A stretch of DNA of 64,000 bases from the NCBI GenBank assembly GCA_029257775.1, contig JARIAQ010000014.1, positions 58,895-122,894 on the forward strand, given 5' to 3'. Under the pieces are notes generated by a model, which had not been told where the DNA came from, ran no database searches, and worked only from the letters and a program-made list of their open reading frames with translations. Position 1 is the stretch's first letter, and each line of letters opens with the position of its first letter. Positions 27,919 through 37,211 of the stretch are shown here, piece by piece. The DNA is from Blautia sp. Lineage in GTDB: Bacteria; Bacillota; Clostridia; Lachnospirales; Lachnospiraceae. Both the position numbers and the translations under genes were made by a program.

Positions 27919-30359
27919 GAAAAAAGCTAAGAAGAATTTTAATTTTGTTTATTATCTTTATTTTAGGTGTAGCAGGATTTAGTTGTCTTATGAACAGCCA
28001 AAATACGGATAATAGGACAGATTTGCAAACGGCATCAATTCCCTGCATGGCAATGAAAATCGGCGGTATGCAGGTCAACCGTATGTATGGATATGCGGAG
28101 ACTATGCAGGCAGATTTTATGAGGGATTCTTTGACGCCTCTGGGAACTGATAAGACATTAGAGGTAAGTATTACACCTTATAGTCAAAAAATTAAGAGCT
28201 TAGTATATGAAATCCGTACTTCTGATGGCAATAAAGTTATAGAAAATAATAAAATCAATCATTTTGAGGAACAGGAAGATGGAACTTTAAGTGCTGTATT
28301 TACTTTGCAAAAATCCATACTGATGGATCAGGAATACGCATTGAATTTTACACTACAGACAGAGGAAGAAAGTTGGAATTATTATACAAGGTTAATACAA
28401 AGAGCAGGGCTTAGTACAGAAAAATATGTTGAGTTCGTAAATGATTTTTATACAAAAACTTTTGAAGAAGAGGGAAAAGGTGAATTAAGAACTTATTTGG
28501 AAACAGATAATTCAGGAGGAAATAATAGTTTTAATGATTTGAACATACATGCATCTTTAGATATGATTACATGGAAAGAATTAAAACCTGAAATCAGTAG
28601 ACCGGGAATTCCTTCAATTAAAGATATTAATGCCAATACAGGCAGTGTTTCCATTACTTATTATATGACTGCAGAAAATGAGAAAGGTGAAATCGAACGT
28701 TATCAGGTAGATGAATTTTACCGTATGCGTTATGATCAAACTAGAATAAGGCTTCTTGATTTCCATAGGAATACAAAGCAAGTATTGACAACAGAGCAGT
28801 CCATTGTAACAGTAGGGCAGTTAAATTTAGGAGTTACGGGAAAAGATGTGCAATATCTTTCGGATAAAACAGGACAAATTGTAGCTTTTGTGCAGCAGGG
28901 TGATTTGTGGTCCTATAATTTAAAGACTAATAAAATGAGCCGTGTTTTCAGCTTCCGTGATTTGGGCAGTAATGATGAAAGAAATGATTATTCTCAGCAT
29001 GATATTCATCTTGTAAGGGTGGAAAAAGATGGAGATATGGACTTTCTTTTATATGGATATATGAATAGAGGACAGCACGAAGGATGTGTGGGAACGGCAG
29101 TTTATCATTATGACGCAGAGCAAAATGTAGTAGAAGAAAAGTTTTTCCTCTCTAGCACAAAGTCTTTTGAATTTTTAAAGCAGGAGGTAGAAAAAGCTTC
29201 CTACATCAGCAAAAACGGGTACTTTTATAGGGTTTTAGATGGAAATCTATATCAGTTTAATATGGAGGATAAACAGTACACAGTTTTGCAGGAAAATTTA
29301 AAAGATGACTGTTTTAAAGTGTCTGAAAGTGGTCGGTATGTGGCTTGGCTAGACGGTATGGATGTCAATAATGGAACATCAATTACTATGATGGATATGG
29401 AAACACAGAAGCAGGAAAAAATTCAGGCAGAAGATGGTACCAAGTTACGGATATTCGGATTTATGAATGAGGACCTTGTCTATGGAATTGCCGGTGATGG
29501 TGATATCCTAGGTGGTCAGTTTGCCATGCGTGAAATTCGAATTCAGAATTTAAAGGGTGAAGTGAAGAAAACTTATCATGAAGATGGATATTATATAATG
29601 GATGTAAAGTTTCAAGATAATCTGTTAGAATTAGTAAGAGCGCAGTGGAATGGAGAAATCTATGAAAATGTTTCTAATAGTCAAATTTTGAATAATATAA
29701 AAGACAAGCAGAATAAGAATTTTGCTGTGGTTCTTATGACCACAGGCAGACAGGCGAATATGATAGGTTTGCAGTTTGAAGGTGGTAGCAAACAGCCCCC
29801 GCTTATTATGGAGGCTAAATTCACGGAAAATATGAAAGATATTGTTCTGAACATGGAGCAGAAAGAAGAAAATAAAGAAGAATACTACGTATATGCCATG
29901 GGAAAACTATGGGGGATTTATGAAAATGCAGCAGCAGCAATTAATGATGCAGATAGTAACGCAGGAGTCGTGTTAAACGAATCACAGCAGTATGTGTGGG
30001 AAAGAGGAAATACAGCGGATAAGGGAACCATTGCATTTCAAGATATTCCAGATGCAGTGAAAAAAGCTCCTCTTAGTATAGCAGAGTTAAATGAAGAAGT
30101 GCAAAAACAAGGACAAGCCATTGATCTGACAGGCTGTACACTCTCACAAATTTTGTATCAAATCAGTGCACAAAGACCTGTTATTGTAAAAGGCGAAGGT
30201 GGAAATCCAAAAGTTATCGTAGGATTTGATGGATATAATACTTATTTATATGATCCTTCTTCGCAGACAACAGCTCCTATGGGAATGAATGATAGTACAA
30301 AAGCATTTGAAGAAAATGGCAATGTATTTATTTGTTACATGGAAAAAATTAATGAATAA
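27915..30359 (+). CDS. Large membrane-anchored exported protein, propeller-like, with C39-like tail
   Basis: 814 residues. Residues 1-28 are a basic then hydrophobic segment (ILILFIIFILGVAGFSCL), a signal anchor; the Cys there lacks a proper lipobox. The middle (about 290-640) has repeated beta-rich units like a propeller (GQIVAFVQQGDLWSYNLKT; GRYVAWLDGMDVNNG). The last 100 residues resemble a C39-like papain fold (LYQISAQRPVIVKGEGG, VIVGFDGYNTYLYDP), but the usual catalytic His is replaced by the Asn-Pro-Lys stretch, so it looks inactive. It is translationally coupled to the methyltransferase. Function unknown. Confidence 0.75.
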   Translation: MRKKLRRILILFIIFILGVAGFSCLMNSQNTDNRTDLQTASIPCMAMKIGGMQVNRMYGYAETMQADFMRDSLTPLGTDKTLEVSITPYSQKIKSLVYEIRTSDGNKVIENNKINHFEEQEDGTLSAVFTLQKSILMDQEYALNFTLQTEEESWNYYTRLIQRAGLSTEKYVEFVNDFYTKTFEEEGKGELRTYLETDNSGGNNSFNDLNIHASLDMITWKELKPEISRPGIPSIKDINANTGSVSITYYMTAENEKGEIERYQVDEFYRMRYDQTRIRLLDFHRNTKQVLTTEQSIVTVGQLNLGVTGKDVQYLSDKTGQIVAFVQQGDLWSYNLKTNKMSRVFSFRDLGSNDERNDYSQHDIHLVRVEKDGDMDFLLYGYMNRGQHEGCVGTAVYHYDAEQNVVEEKFFLSSTKSFEFLKQEVEKASYISKNGYFYRVLDGNLYQFNMEDKQYTVLQENLKDDCFKVSESGRYVAWLDGMDVNNGTSITMMDMETQKQEKIQAEDGTKLRIFGFMNEDLVYGIAGDGDILGGQFAMREIRIQNLKGEVKKTYHEDGYYIMDVKFQDNLLELVRAQWNGEIYENVSNSQILNNIKDKQNKNFAVVLMTTGRQANMIGLQFEGGSKQPPLIMEAKFTENMKDIVLNMEQKEENKEEYYVYAMGKLWGIYENAAAAINDADSNAGVVLNESQQYVWERGNTADKGTIAFQDIPDAVKKAPLSIAELNEEVQKQGQAIDLTGCTLSQILYQISAQRPVIVKGEGGNPKVIVGFDGYNTYLYDPSSQTTAPMGMNDSTKAFEENGNVFICYMEKINE

Positions 30360-30375
30360 AGAAAGGGAAAATAAC

Positions 30376-31491
30376 ATGGATGAAAGAATTAAAAAATTAG
30401 CGAAAGTATTAGTAAACCACTCTTGCAGAGTGCAGAAAGGTGAAAAAGTTTATATTAATTACGTAGGATATGAAACAAAGGCATTGGCAAGACAGTTAAT
30501 AAAAGAAGTATATGAAGTGGGCGGAATTCCTTTTCCACACTTTTCAGATCCACAGGTAGAAAGAGAAATGCTTCTTCATTGTACGAAAGAGCAGCTTCAG
30601 CTTATGGCAGAAATTGATGGAAAAGAAATGTCCCAGATGGATTGTTATATTGGAATTCGTGGTGGGGATAATGTATCAGAAAAGTCGGACGTTCCTGCTG
30701 AGAAATTAAATTTGTACGAGCAGTATTATAGTACACCGGTTCATGGTAATATACGTGTTCCAAAGACAAAATGGGTTGTTTTAAGATATCCGAATGCTTC
30801 CATGGCACAGCTTTCTAATACAAGTTTGGAAGCTTTTGAAGATTTCTATTTTGATGTGTGTACTTTAGACTATGATAAAATGGCAAAGGCAATGGAGCCT
30901 CTTGTGAAATATATGGAAAAAACAGATAAAGTAAGAATTACAGGACCAGGAACAGATCTTACATTTTCTATTAAGGATATTCCTGTTATTCCATGCAGTG
31001 GCGATTGTAATATCCCAGATGGTGAAGTCTTTACTGCACCAGTGAGAGATTCCATCAATGGAACTTTATCTTATAATACCCCGTCAGCATTTCAGGGATT
31101 TACTTATGAGAATATTTCTTTGGAATTTAAAGATGGTAAAATTATTAAAGCAACAGCGAATGATACAGAAAGAATTAATAAAGTATTTGATATTGATGAA
31201 GGAGCACGTTATGTAGGAGAATTTGCCATTGGTGTAAATCCTTATGTATTAAAGCCAATGAAAGATACTCTTTTTGATGAAAAAATTCAGGGATCTATTC
31301 ACATTACACCAGGTAGATGCTACGAGGATGCATACAATGGTAACAAATCTGCCATTCATTGGGATTTAGTATTAATCCAAAGACCGGAATACGGCGGAGG
31401 AGAAATTTATTTTGATGATGTTTTAATTCGTAAAGATGGAAGATTTGTAGTTCCTGAATTGGAATGCCTCAATCCAGAGAATTTAAAATAA
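30376..31491 (+). CDS. M29-family metallo-aminopeptidase
   Basis: 371 residues. I choose ATG 30376 (MDERIKKLAKVLV), just after GAAAGGG; the longer frame overlaps the previous gene. Family metal ligands are seen in NIPDGEVFTAP, ARYVGEFAIGVNP, and the C-terminal SAIHWDLVL and DDVLIRKDG. M29 enzymes remove N-terminal residues from peptides with two divalent metals. It lies 16 bases after the exported protein gene and 24 before a regulator gene. Confidence 0.92.
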   Translation: MDERIKKLAKVLVNHSCRVQKGEKVYINYVGYETKALARQLIKEVYEVGGIPFPHFSDPQVEREMLLHCTKEQLQLMAEIDGKEMSQMDCYIGIRGGDNVSEKSDVPAEKLNLYEQYYSTPVHGNIRVPKTKWVVLRYPNASMAQLSNTSLEAFEDFYFDVCTLDYDKMAKAMEPLVKYMEKTDKVRITGPGTDLTFSIKDIPVIPCSGDCNIPDGEVFTAPVRDSINGTLSYNTPSAFQGFTYENISLEFKDGKIIKATANDTERINKVFDIDEGARYVGEFAIGVNPYVLKPMKDTLFDEKIQGSIHITPGRCYEDAYNGNKSAIHWDLVLIQRPEYGGGEIYFDDVLIRKDGRFVVPELECLNPENLK

Positions 31492-31515
31492 AGAGGATGT
31501 AGTATTGGAGAAACC

Positions 31516-32829
31516 ATGGAATACAAAATTGCTTTTTTGTTAAAGGAGCATTATGAAGAACAATTAAAAAAGTGGTGTGAAGAGATTCCTTCCAATGTTC
31601 ATGTAAAGTTTGTGCCATATAAAGATTTTCAAGAGTTGGAAGAGCATTTTGATATTTTGCAAGAAGAAATGGATGGAATTTATGTTAGTGGAATTATGCC
31701 TTATCAAGCTTTACGTATATTGAGGAAGCAAAATGAAACGGTTTCTTTAGCATATTCCCCTATAGATATGGAAAACACCTATCAAATACTTCTTCAGAAA
31801 ATGGTAACATCAAAAGTTTTAAGCCTTTCCAGAGTGGGAATGGACTTTTTAAGAGGAAATGCGGATTTAGAAGAACTTATTGCAACAGGAAGATTTGCAG
31901 AAGCAGTACATCAATATGAAGAAAAGTGGGAGAAGATGAACAGTGTTTCTGAAATAGAAAGAGAAGAAGAAATTATTAATCAATATTATGTGGCAGAATG
32001 TAAGAAAAAGAAATTTGATTTAATTATTACTTACTTTTATTCTGTTGTAGAAACATTGAAGGAGTATGATGTGGAATGTTTTTATGTGTATCCAAGTACA
32101 CAAGCCTTTTTTCAAATTTTAGATGGACTTAAAAAAAACATTTCCTTGCGTCTTATGAAGAATAAGATGCCGGTAGTTATTCATATTGAAGCCCAAGAGG
32201 AAAAAAGTTTCAGAAAAGATATTAAAGCATCCATGGAGAGCTTTAATCAAAGCCATTTTAATCAAATGATAGAAAAAGAGGGAGATCAAGATTTAGAGTA
32301 TATCTCAGATTATGATTTTCTATGCAAAATTACGGAAGGATTTCAATATTGTCCTATTAGTGATTGGCTACGTGATAAAATAGGATTTAAGGGAACAGTA
32401 GGGTATGGAATAGGAAATAATCTATATCAAGCAAGACTTAATGCTATGGATGCTTCACGTTATGGAAGGAATATGAAAGAAAAGGATTTATCAAGTATTT
32501 TGATAGATGAAAAAGAGGGGATTTATGTTCTAAAGACCAATGGTGAGGAGAGGCAAATTATATCCTCAGAAGGTTACATTAGTGCAATAGCCAATAAAGT
32601 GAAACTTTCTTCAGAAACCATACTAAAGATTGTAGGTGTAATGCAAGCACTTAAAACGGAGGAAGTTACTTCTCAGGAACTGATGGATGCTTTTCAAATT
32701 TCCCTTCGCACAGCAAACAAAATCCTGTCAAATTTAGAAAGAAATGGATATGCCGAAATTGTTGGAAAAAAAAGAAATGGAAATAAGGGGAGACCGATTA
32801 ATATTTACCATATAAAAATTATCACATAG
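31516..32829 (+). CDS. Putative transcriptional regulator with GGDEF-like sensor module
   Basis: 437 residues. The N-terminal half is an alpha/beta sensor with no motif I can name. Around 294-318 the pattern GTVGYGIGNNLYQARLNAMD resembles the degenerate cyclase/GGDEF-like fold seen in some regulators. Residues about 350-437 are a winged helix (LMDAFQISLRTANKILSNLE, then a basic wing KKRNGNKGRPINIYHI). It ends the aminopeptidase operon and faces the convergent M20 peptidase-YfcC genes, which it may regulate (inference). ATG follows TTGGAG. Confidence 0.7.
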   Translation: MEYKIAFLLKEHYEEQLKKWCEEIPSNVHVKFVPYKDFQELEEHFDILQEEMDGIYVSGIMPYQALRILRKQNETVSLAYSPIDMENTYQILLQKMVTSKVLSLSRVGMDFLRGNADLEELIATGRFAEAVHQYEEKWEKMNSVSEIEREEEIINQYYVAECKKKKFDLIITYFYSVVETLKEYDVECFYVYPSTQAFFQILDGLKKNISLRLMKNKMPVVIHIEAQEEKSFRKDIKASMESFNQSHFNQMIEKEGDQDLEYISDYDFLCKITEGFQYCPISDWLRDKIGFKGTVGYGIGNNLYQARLNAMDASRYGRNMKEKDLSSILIDEKEGIYVLKTNGEERQIISSEGYISAIANKVKLSSETILKIVGVMQALKTEEVTSQELMDAFQISLRTANKILSNLERNGYAEIVGKKRNGNKGRPINIYHIKIIT

Positions 32830-32831
32830 AA

Positions 32832-32888
32832 GTCTGCTGTAATAACTACAATTTTAAGAATTTGATAGTTGTTACAGCAGACCTTTTT
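32832..32888 (+). terminator. Strong terminator after the regulator
   Basis: A 17-bp stem (GTCTGCTGTAATAACTA / TAGTTGTTACAGCAGAC, with G-T pairs) is followed by CTTTTTTT. It abuts the stop of the convergent YfcC gene. Confidence 0.92.
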
Positions 32889-34292
32889 TTACCAGATAAG
32901 AGAGGCAATGGCAATTAATACACTTTGGGTAAGTAATAGTAAGAGGAAGAGCGGAACAAAAAATTTCCACCACTTATCCATTTTAACACCAGCAATTCCA
33001 CACATTATAGGTGTCATAGCGGTTGGCCATAAAATATTAGACAAACCATCTCCAAACTGGAATGCGAGAACAGCCACTTGGCGTGAAATGCCGCATAAGT
33101 CTGCTAAAGGTGCCATAATAGGCATACTTGTAACTGCCTGTCCAGATCCAGAAGGAATCAGAAAATTAAGAAAGCTTTGAACAATTAACATGGCTTCTCC
33201 GCCAATCCATCCGGGAAGTTTAGAAAGAGGAATTGAGAGAGCATATACTACGGTATCAATAATATGTCCATTTTGTAAAACCACGAGAATTCCTCTGGCA
33301 AAACCGATCATCATACATGCAACTGCAATTTCAGAGAAGCTTTTAGCAACTTTTTTAGCAATTGTATTAGGTCCCCACCCCATAATAAGAGAACTTGCAA
33401 GTCCCATAATTAGAAATGCACAGCTTAAATCTTCAAAATACCAGCCTTTAAATTTCGTTCCCCATACGATAACAGCAATACCAACAGCTAAAATGGCTAA
33501 GATAGATTTTTCTCTTATGCCAAAGGAATGTTTTTCAATGTCATCAGGATTCATGGATAAATGCTGGAAACTATCACCGTGAACAAGGCTCTTAGAAGAA
33601 TCTCCTTGTACTTTTAATGCATATCGTATAGTAAATGCAGAGGCAATTACAATCATTGTCAAATGGCAAATTATTCTAAAACCAGAACCAGACATTTGGG
33701 GAACACCAGCGATACTTTGCGCAGTACCTACTGTAAAAGGATTCATAACGGCACCACTGTATCCAAGACCTGTTCCAAGGGCTACAATAGCAAGTCCCAC
33801 AATAGCATCATATCCTAGGGCAATAGAAATTCCCACAAAGATAGGGATAAAAGGAAAAGCTTCTTCAAAAACACCAATTGTAGAGGAAGCACATCCAAGA
33901 ACCAAAATGAAGATAGGAATAATAACAGCCCTTGTTTTTCCTTTTAAAATTTTTAGGAGACCAGCAACAAGTCCATTAAAAGCACCTGTAGAAATCATCA
34001 ATCCAATGGAAGCGTATGCAATAAAAACAAAGAAAATAACATCACTTCCATTTAACATACCATGATAAATGGCTTTAATTGCATCAAAAATTCCAACAGG
34101 AGTGGATTCTACTTGATGATAAGTTCCAGGGATAACAACTTCTGTACCGATCTCGTTAACTGTACGATCAAATTCACCAGCAGGAAGAATCCATGTGGCA
34201 ATGGCACAGAATAAAATAATTGCTGTCAATAAAACAAATATATGGGGTAATTCAAATTTTTTTCTTTCTGTTTTTTCTTTTTTCTTATTCAT
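32889..34292 (-). CDS. YfcC/DcuC-family transporter
   Basis: 467-residue membrane carrier with about 12 helices. Family features: N-terminal ATWILPAGEFDR, the loop GCASSTIGVFEEAFPFIP, and LNFLIPSGSGQAVTSMPIM near the C-terminus. Members are annotated as anaerobic C4-dicarboxylate carriers but many sit next to peptidases and probably take up amino acids or peptide-like compounds. It lies 23 bases downstream of the M20 peptidase gene, in one operon, so it likely imports that enzyme's substrate. Confidence 0.9.
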   Translation of the reverse strand: MNKKKEKTERKKFELPHIFVLLTAIILFCAIATWILPAGEFDRTVNEIGTEVVIPGTYHQVESTPVGIFDAIKAIYHGMLNGSDVIFFVFIAYASIGLMISTGAFNGLVAGLLKILKGKTRAVIIPIFILVLGCASSTIGVFEEAFPFIPIFVGISIALGYDAIVGLAIVALGTGLGYSGAVMNPFTVGTAQSIAGVPQMSGSGFRIICHLTMIVIASAFTIRYALKVQGDSSKSLVHGDSFQHLSMNPDDIEKHSFGIREKSILAILAVGIAVIVWGTKFKGWYFEDLSCAFLIMGLASSLIMGWGPNTIAKKVAKSFSEIAVACMMIGFARGILVVLQNGHIIDTVVYALSIPLSKLPGWIGGEAMLIVQSFLNFLIPSGSGQAVTSMPIMAPLADLCGISRQVAVLAFQFGDGLSNILWPTAMTPIMCGIAGVKMDKWWKFFVPLFLLLLLTQSVLIAIASLIW

Positions 34293-34315
34293 AATATAAA
34301 ACTCCTTTTTATGGA

Positions 34316-35506
34316 TTATAAATTCCTTTTTTTAAGTAATTCTTTTTCCCAGTCAGTTTTAATTATGTCACGATAATCAGAATTATTAAAAACTTCTAAA
34401 ATAAGATTCATCATAATGAGAGCCCCTTGTTTTAATGCAAGATAGGCATTTGGCGTTCTTGTTGCATCACGAAACGCTGAAGTATGTAAAGCTAATGGTT
34501 TTTCAGAAATAGATAAAAGAGGTTGAATTGTAGGGCAGTGATAACTAACATTACCCACATCCGAAGAACCTGTAGGTGTAGAAACTGGAAGATGAGGCAT
34601 TTGAAATGCATCAAATCCAGATACAGTAAAATCTTCCAGAGATTTTACACGTACCATATCATAGAAGTCGGATAAGCCATAGTTCAATGTAACTTTACAA
34701 TCAAGAGCCATAGCAGCACCTTTTGCACATTTTTGAATCATATCATCCACATCTTCTAGACGTTTCATGGAATTTGTACGAAATTCCATACGAATTTTAG
34801 CATAATCGGGAATAATATTTGGTGCTTTACCCCCATCTAAAATAACAGAGTTTACATGTATATCAGGGGTAAAACATTCTCGTCTAGCATCAATTAAATC
34901 AAGAAACTTTCTTGCGGCAGACAGTGCACTTTTTCCTTTCCATGGAGCAGCTACTGCATGAGAGGTTTCTCCGTAAAATTCCACTACATAGCAACGTAGG
35001 CTAAGAACATCCATATTAGGATGAGAATATCCTCCGGCCCAGCTGTGCATCATGACGGCAAGTGAGAAATCGTCGAAGATACCTTTTTCGGCCATACCTA
35101 TTTTTGCTCCGTTTTCTTCTTCAGCAGGTGTCCCAATTACATATAGCTTGCCTTTGAAGGAATCCTTTAATTCATTAAGGGCGAGACCAGTAAGTACAGA
35201 AAGGGAGCCATGGAGATTATGTCCGCAACCATGTCCGATTTCTGGCAAAGCATCGTATTCTGTCAATAAAGCTATTTTGGGGCCTTCTCCGTTATCTAGA
35301 CAGGCACAGAAGGCAGTATTATATCCAGCATATGGATATGTAACATCAAAGCCGTTATTTTTTAATACGTTTACAATTTTTTCGCTGGACGCATATTCTT
35401 CATAAGCCAATTCAGGATTATCACAGAGATATTCACTTAAAGAAATTGCTTGTTTCAAGTGAATATTTACGGCATTTTGAAGTTTGTCCTTTTTAAAGCT
35501 TGTCAT
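34316..35506 (-). CDS. M20-family metallo-amidohydrolase (AbgB/amidohydrolase type)
   Basis: 396 residues. I choose ATG 35506 (MTSFKKDKLQNAV) after AGGAGG; the open frame upstream is hydrophobic noise over the promoter. Metal ligands are visible in LTEYDALPEIGHGCGHNLHG (about residues 83-102), the catalytic Glu pair in GTPAEEENGAK, and later His in MMHSW and LHTSAF. Such enzymes cleave N-acyl amino acids or short peptides such as aminobenzoyl-glutamate. First in an operon with YfcC. Confidence 0.92.
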   Translation of the reverse strand: MTSFKKDKLQNAVNIHLKQAISLSEYLCDNPELAYEEYASSEKIVNVLKNNGFDVTYPYAGYNTAFCACLDNGEGPKIALLTEYDALPEIGHGCGHNLHGSLSVLTGLALNELKDSFKGKLYVIGTPAEEENGAKIGMAEKGIFDDFSLAVMMHSWAGGYSHPNMDVLSLRCYVVEFYGETSHAVAAPWKGKSALSAARKFLDLIDARRECFTPDIHVNSVILDGGKAPNIIPDYAKIRMEFRTNSMKRLEDVDDMIQKCAKGAAMALDCKVTLNYGLSDFYDMVRVKSLEDFTVSGFDAFQMPHLPVSTPTGSSDVGNVSYHCPTIQPLLSISEKPLALHTSAFRDATRTPNAYLALKQGALIMMNLILEVFNNSDYRDIIKTDWEKELLKKRNL

Positions 35507-35606
35507 TAAAAATACCTCCTTTTTGTTTTTGATAAAAAGATAGAAGTATGCCATGATAAAGTAAGAAATATTTAAAGCATACTTAAAGCACTGTTCGATT
35601 AAGGGT

Positions 35607-35635
35607 ATATTAGCATAATTGCATAAAAATATCAA
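35607..35635 (-). promoter_or_regulatory. Promoter of the M20 peptidase-yfcC operon
   Basis: Minus strand: TTGATA, 17-bp spacer, TAATAT with an extended TGC before the -10. The leader is about 95 bases. The 304-base gap between the M20 gene and asnS (35507-35810) holds this promoter and the divergent asnS promoter; I see nothing else in it. Confidence 0.8.
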
Positions 35636-35727
35636 GAAAAAAATAAAATATTTGTGTGAAATGTTTAACGATTAAATCGAAAAAAGCAATATAAAAAGAG
35701 TATGTAAATAAATTGCGGACTTTAGCC

Positions 35728-35756
35728 TTGCGCTGAATAGAGCAATGAGATATACT
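35728..35756 (+). promoter_or_regulatory. Promoter of asnS
   Basis: TTGCGC, 17-bp spacer, TATACT. The leader is only about 48 bases, so there is no T-box. Confidence 0.75.
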
Positions 35757-35810
35757 ATAAGGAAATTGCAAAGCTTTTAGCATACGGATTGATAAGAAGG
35801 AGATAAAGAT

Positions 35811-37202
35811 ATGCAGTTAACAACGGTAAAAGAAATTTACAGAAACAGAGAAGAGTATCTAGATAAAGAAGTTACTGTGGGCGGTTGGGTAAGAAGTGTC
35901 CGTGACTCTAAAACATTCGGATTTATTGTGCTTCACGATGGAAGTTTTTTTGAAACATTACAGGTTGTATACCATGATACTATGGAGAATTTCCAGGCAA
36001 TTTCAAAATTAAATGTAGGGGCGGCTATTGTGGTAAAAGGAACACTGGTAGCAACACCACAGGCAAAGCAGCCTTTTGAGATTCAGGCGACTGAAATCAT
36101 GGTGGAGGGAGATTCTGCAGCAGATTATCCATTGCAGAAAAAACGTCATTCTATGGAATATTTAAGAACGATTTCCCATTTAAGACCGAGAACGAATACA
36201 TTTCAGGCAGTATTTAGAGTGCGTTCTTTAATTGCTTATGCCATTCATCAGTTCTTTCAGGAACAAGGATTCGTATATGTTCATACTCCATTGATTACGG
36301 GAAGTGATTGTGAAGGTGCAGGAGAAATGTTCCAAGTTACGACTATGGATTTGAAGGATATTCCAAAAACAGAAGAAGGAAAAGTAGATTTTTCTCAAGA
36401 TTTCTTTAAAAAGCCTACAAATCTTACTGTAAGTGGACAGCTAAACGGAGAAACTTTTGCACAGGCGTTCCGCAATATATATACTTTTGGACCAACATTC
36501 CGTGCAGAAAATTCTAATACAACACGTCATGCAGCGGAATTTTGGATGATTGAACCAGAAATGGCATTTGCGGATTTAGATGACAATATGGCATTGGCAG
36601 AGTCTATGTTAAAATATGTAATTCGCTATGTTCTTGAGAATGCACCAGAAGAAATGAATTTCTTTAATTCCTTTGTAGACAAAGGACTTCTTGACCGATT
36701 GAATAATGTATTGAATTCAGAATTTGCACATGTTACTTATACAGAAGCCATTGAGATTCTGGAAAAAGCAAATGATAAGTTTGATTATAAAGTATATTGG
36801 GGTTGTGATTTACAGACAGAACATGAAAGATATTTAACAGAACAGGTTTACAAATGCCCTGTATTTGTTACAGATTATCCAAAAGAAATTAAAGCTTTTT
36901 ACATGAAACAGAACGATGATGGAAAAACAGTTGCTGCAATGGATTGCCTTGTACCTGGAATCGGTGAAATCATTGGAGGAAGCCAGAGAGAAGATTCTTA
37001 TGAGAAATTAAGCCAGAGAATGAAAGAGATGAATTTAAATGAAGAAGATTATGGATTTTATCTGGATTTACGTAAATATGGTTCTACTCGCCATTCTGGT
37101 TTCGGATTGGGATTTGAAAGATGTGTTATGTATTTAACAGGTATGCAGAATATCCGTGATGTCATTCCATTTCCAAGAACTGTAAACAATTGTGAATTAT
37201 AA
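35811..37202 (+). CDS. asnS: Asparaginyl-tRNA synthetase
   Basis: 463-residue class IIb synthetase charging tRNA-Asn. Residues 1-110 are the OB-fold anticodon domain ([20 protein letters not shown]). Motif 2 is [20 protein letters not shown], whose AEF distinguishes Asn from Asp enzymes, and motif 3 is [20 protein letters not shown] near the C-terminus PFPRT. ATG follows GAAGGAG. It begins an operon with an SbcD-like nuclease 9 bases downstream. Confidence 0.98.
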   Translation: MQLTTVKEIYRNREEYLDKEVTVGGWVRSVRDSKTFGFIVLHDGSFFETLQVVYHDTMENFQAISKLNVGAAIVVKGTLVATPQAKQPFEIQATEIMVEGDSAADYPLQKKRHSMEYLRTISHLRPRTNTFQAVFRVRSLIAYAIHQFFQEQGFVYVHTPLITGSDCEGAGEMFQVTTMDLKDIPKTEEGKVDFSQDFFKKPTNLTVSGQLNGETFAQAFRNIYTFGPTFRAENSNTTRHAAEFWMIEPEMAFADLDDNMALAESMLKYVIRYVLENAPEEMNFFNSFVDKGLLDRLNNVLNSEFAHVTYTEAIEILEKANDKFDYKVYWGCDLQTEHERYLTEQVYKCPVFVTDYPKEIKAFYMKQNDDGKTVAAMDCLVPGIGEIIGGSQREDSYEKLSQRMKEMNLNEEDYGFYLDLRKYGSTRHSGFGLGFERCVMYLTGMQNIRDVIPFPRTVNNCEL

Positions 37203-37211
37203 AGGAGTATT

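Noticed and set aside
33190..33582. 130-residue plus-strand frame inside yfcC
   Set aside because: Shadow of a transporter gene with strong family motifs on the minus strand; no ribosome binding site.
35757..35810. T-box leader before asnS
   Set aside because: Only about 50 bases separate promoter and start; no T-box sequence or terminator.
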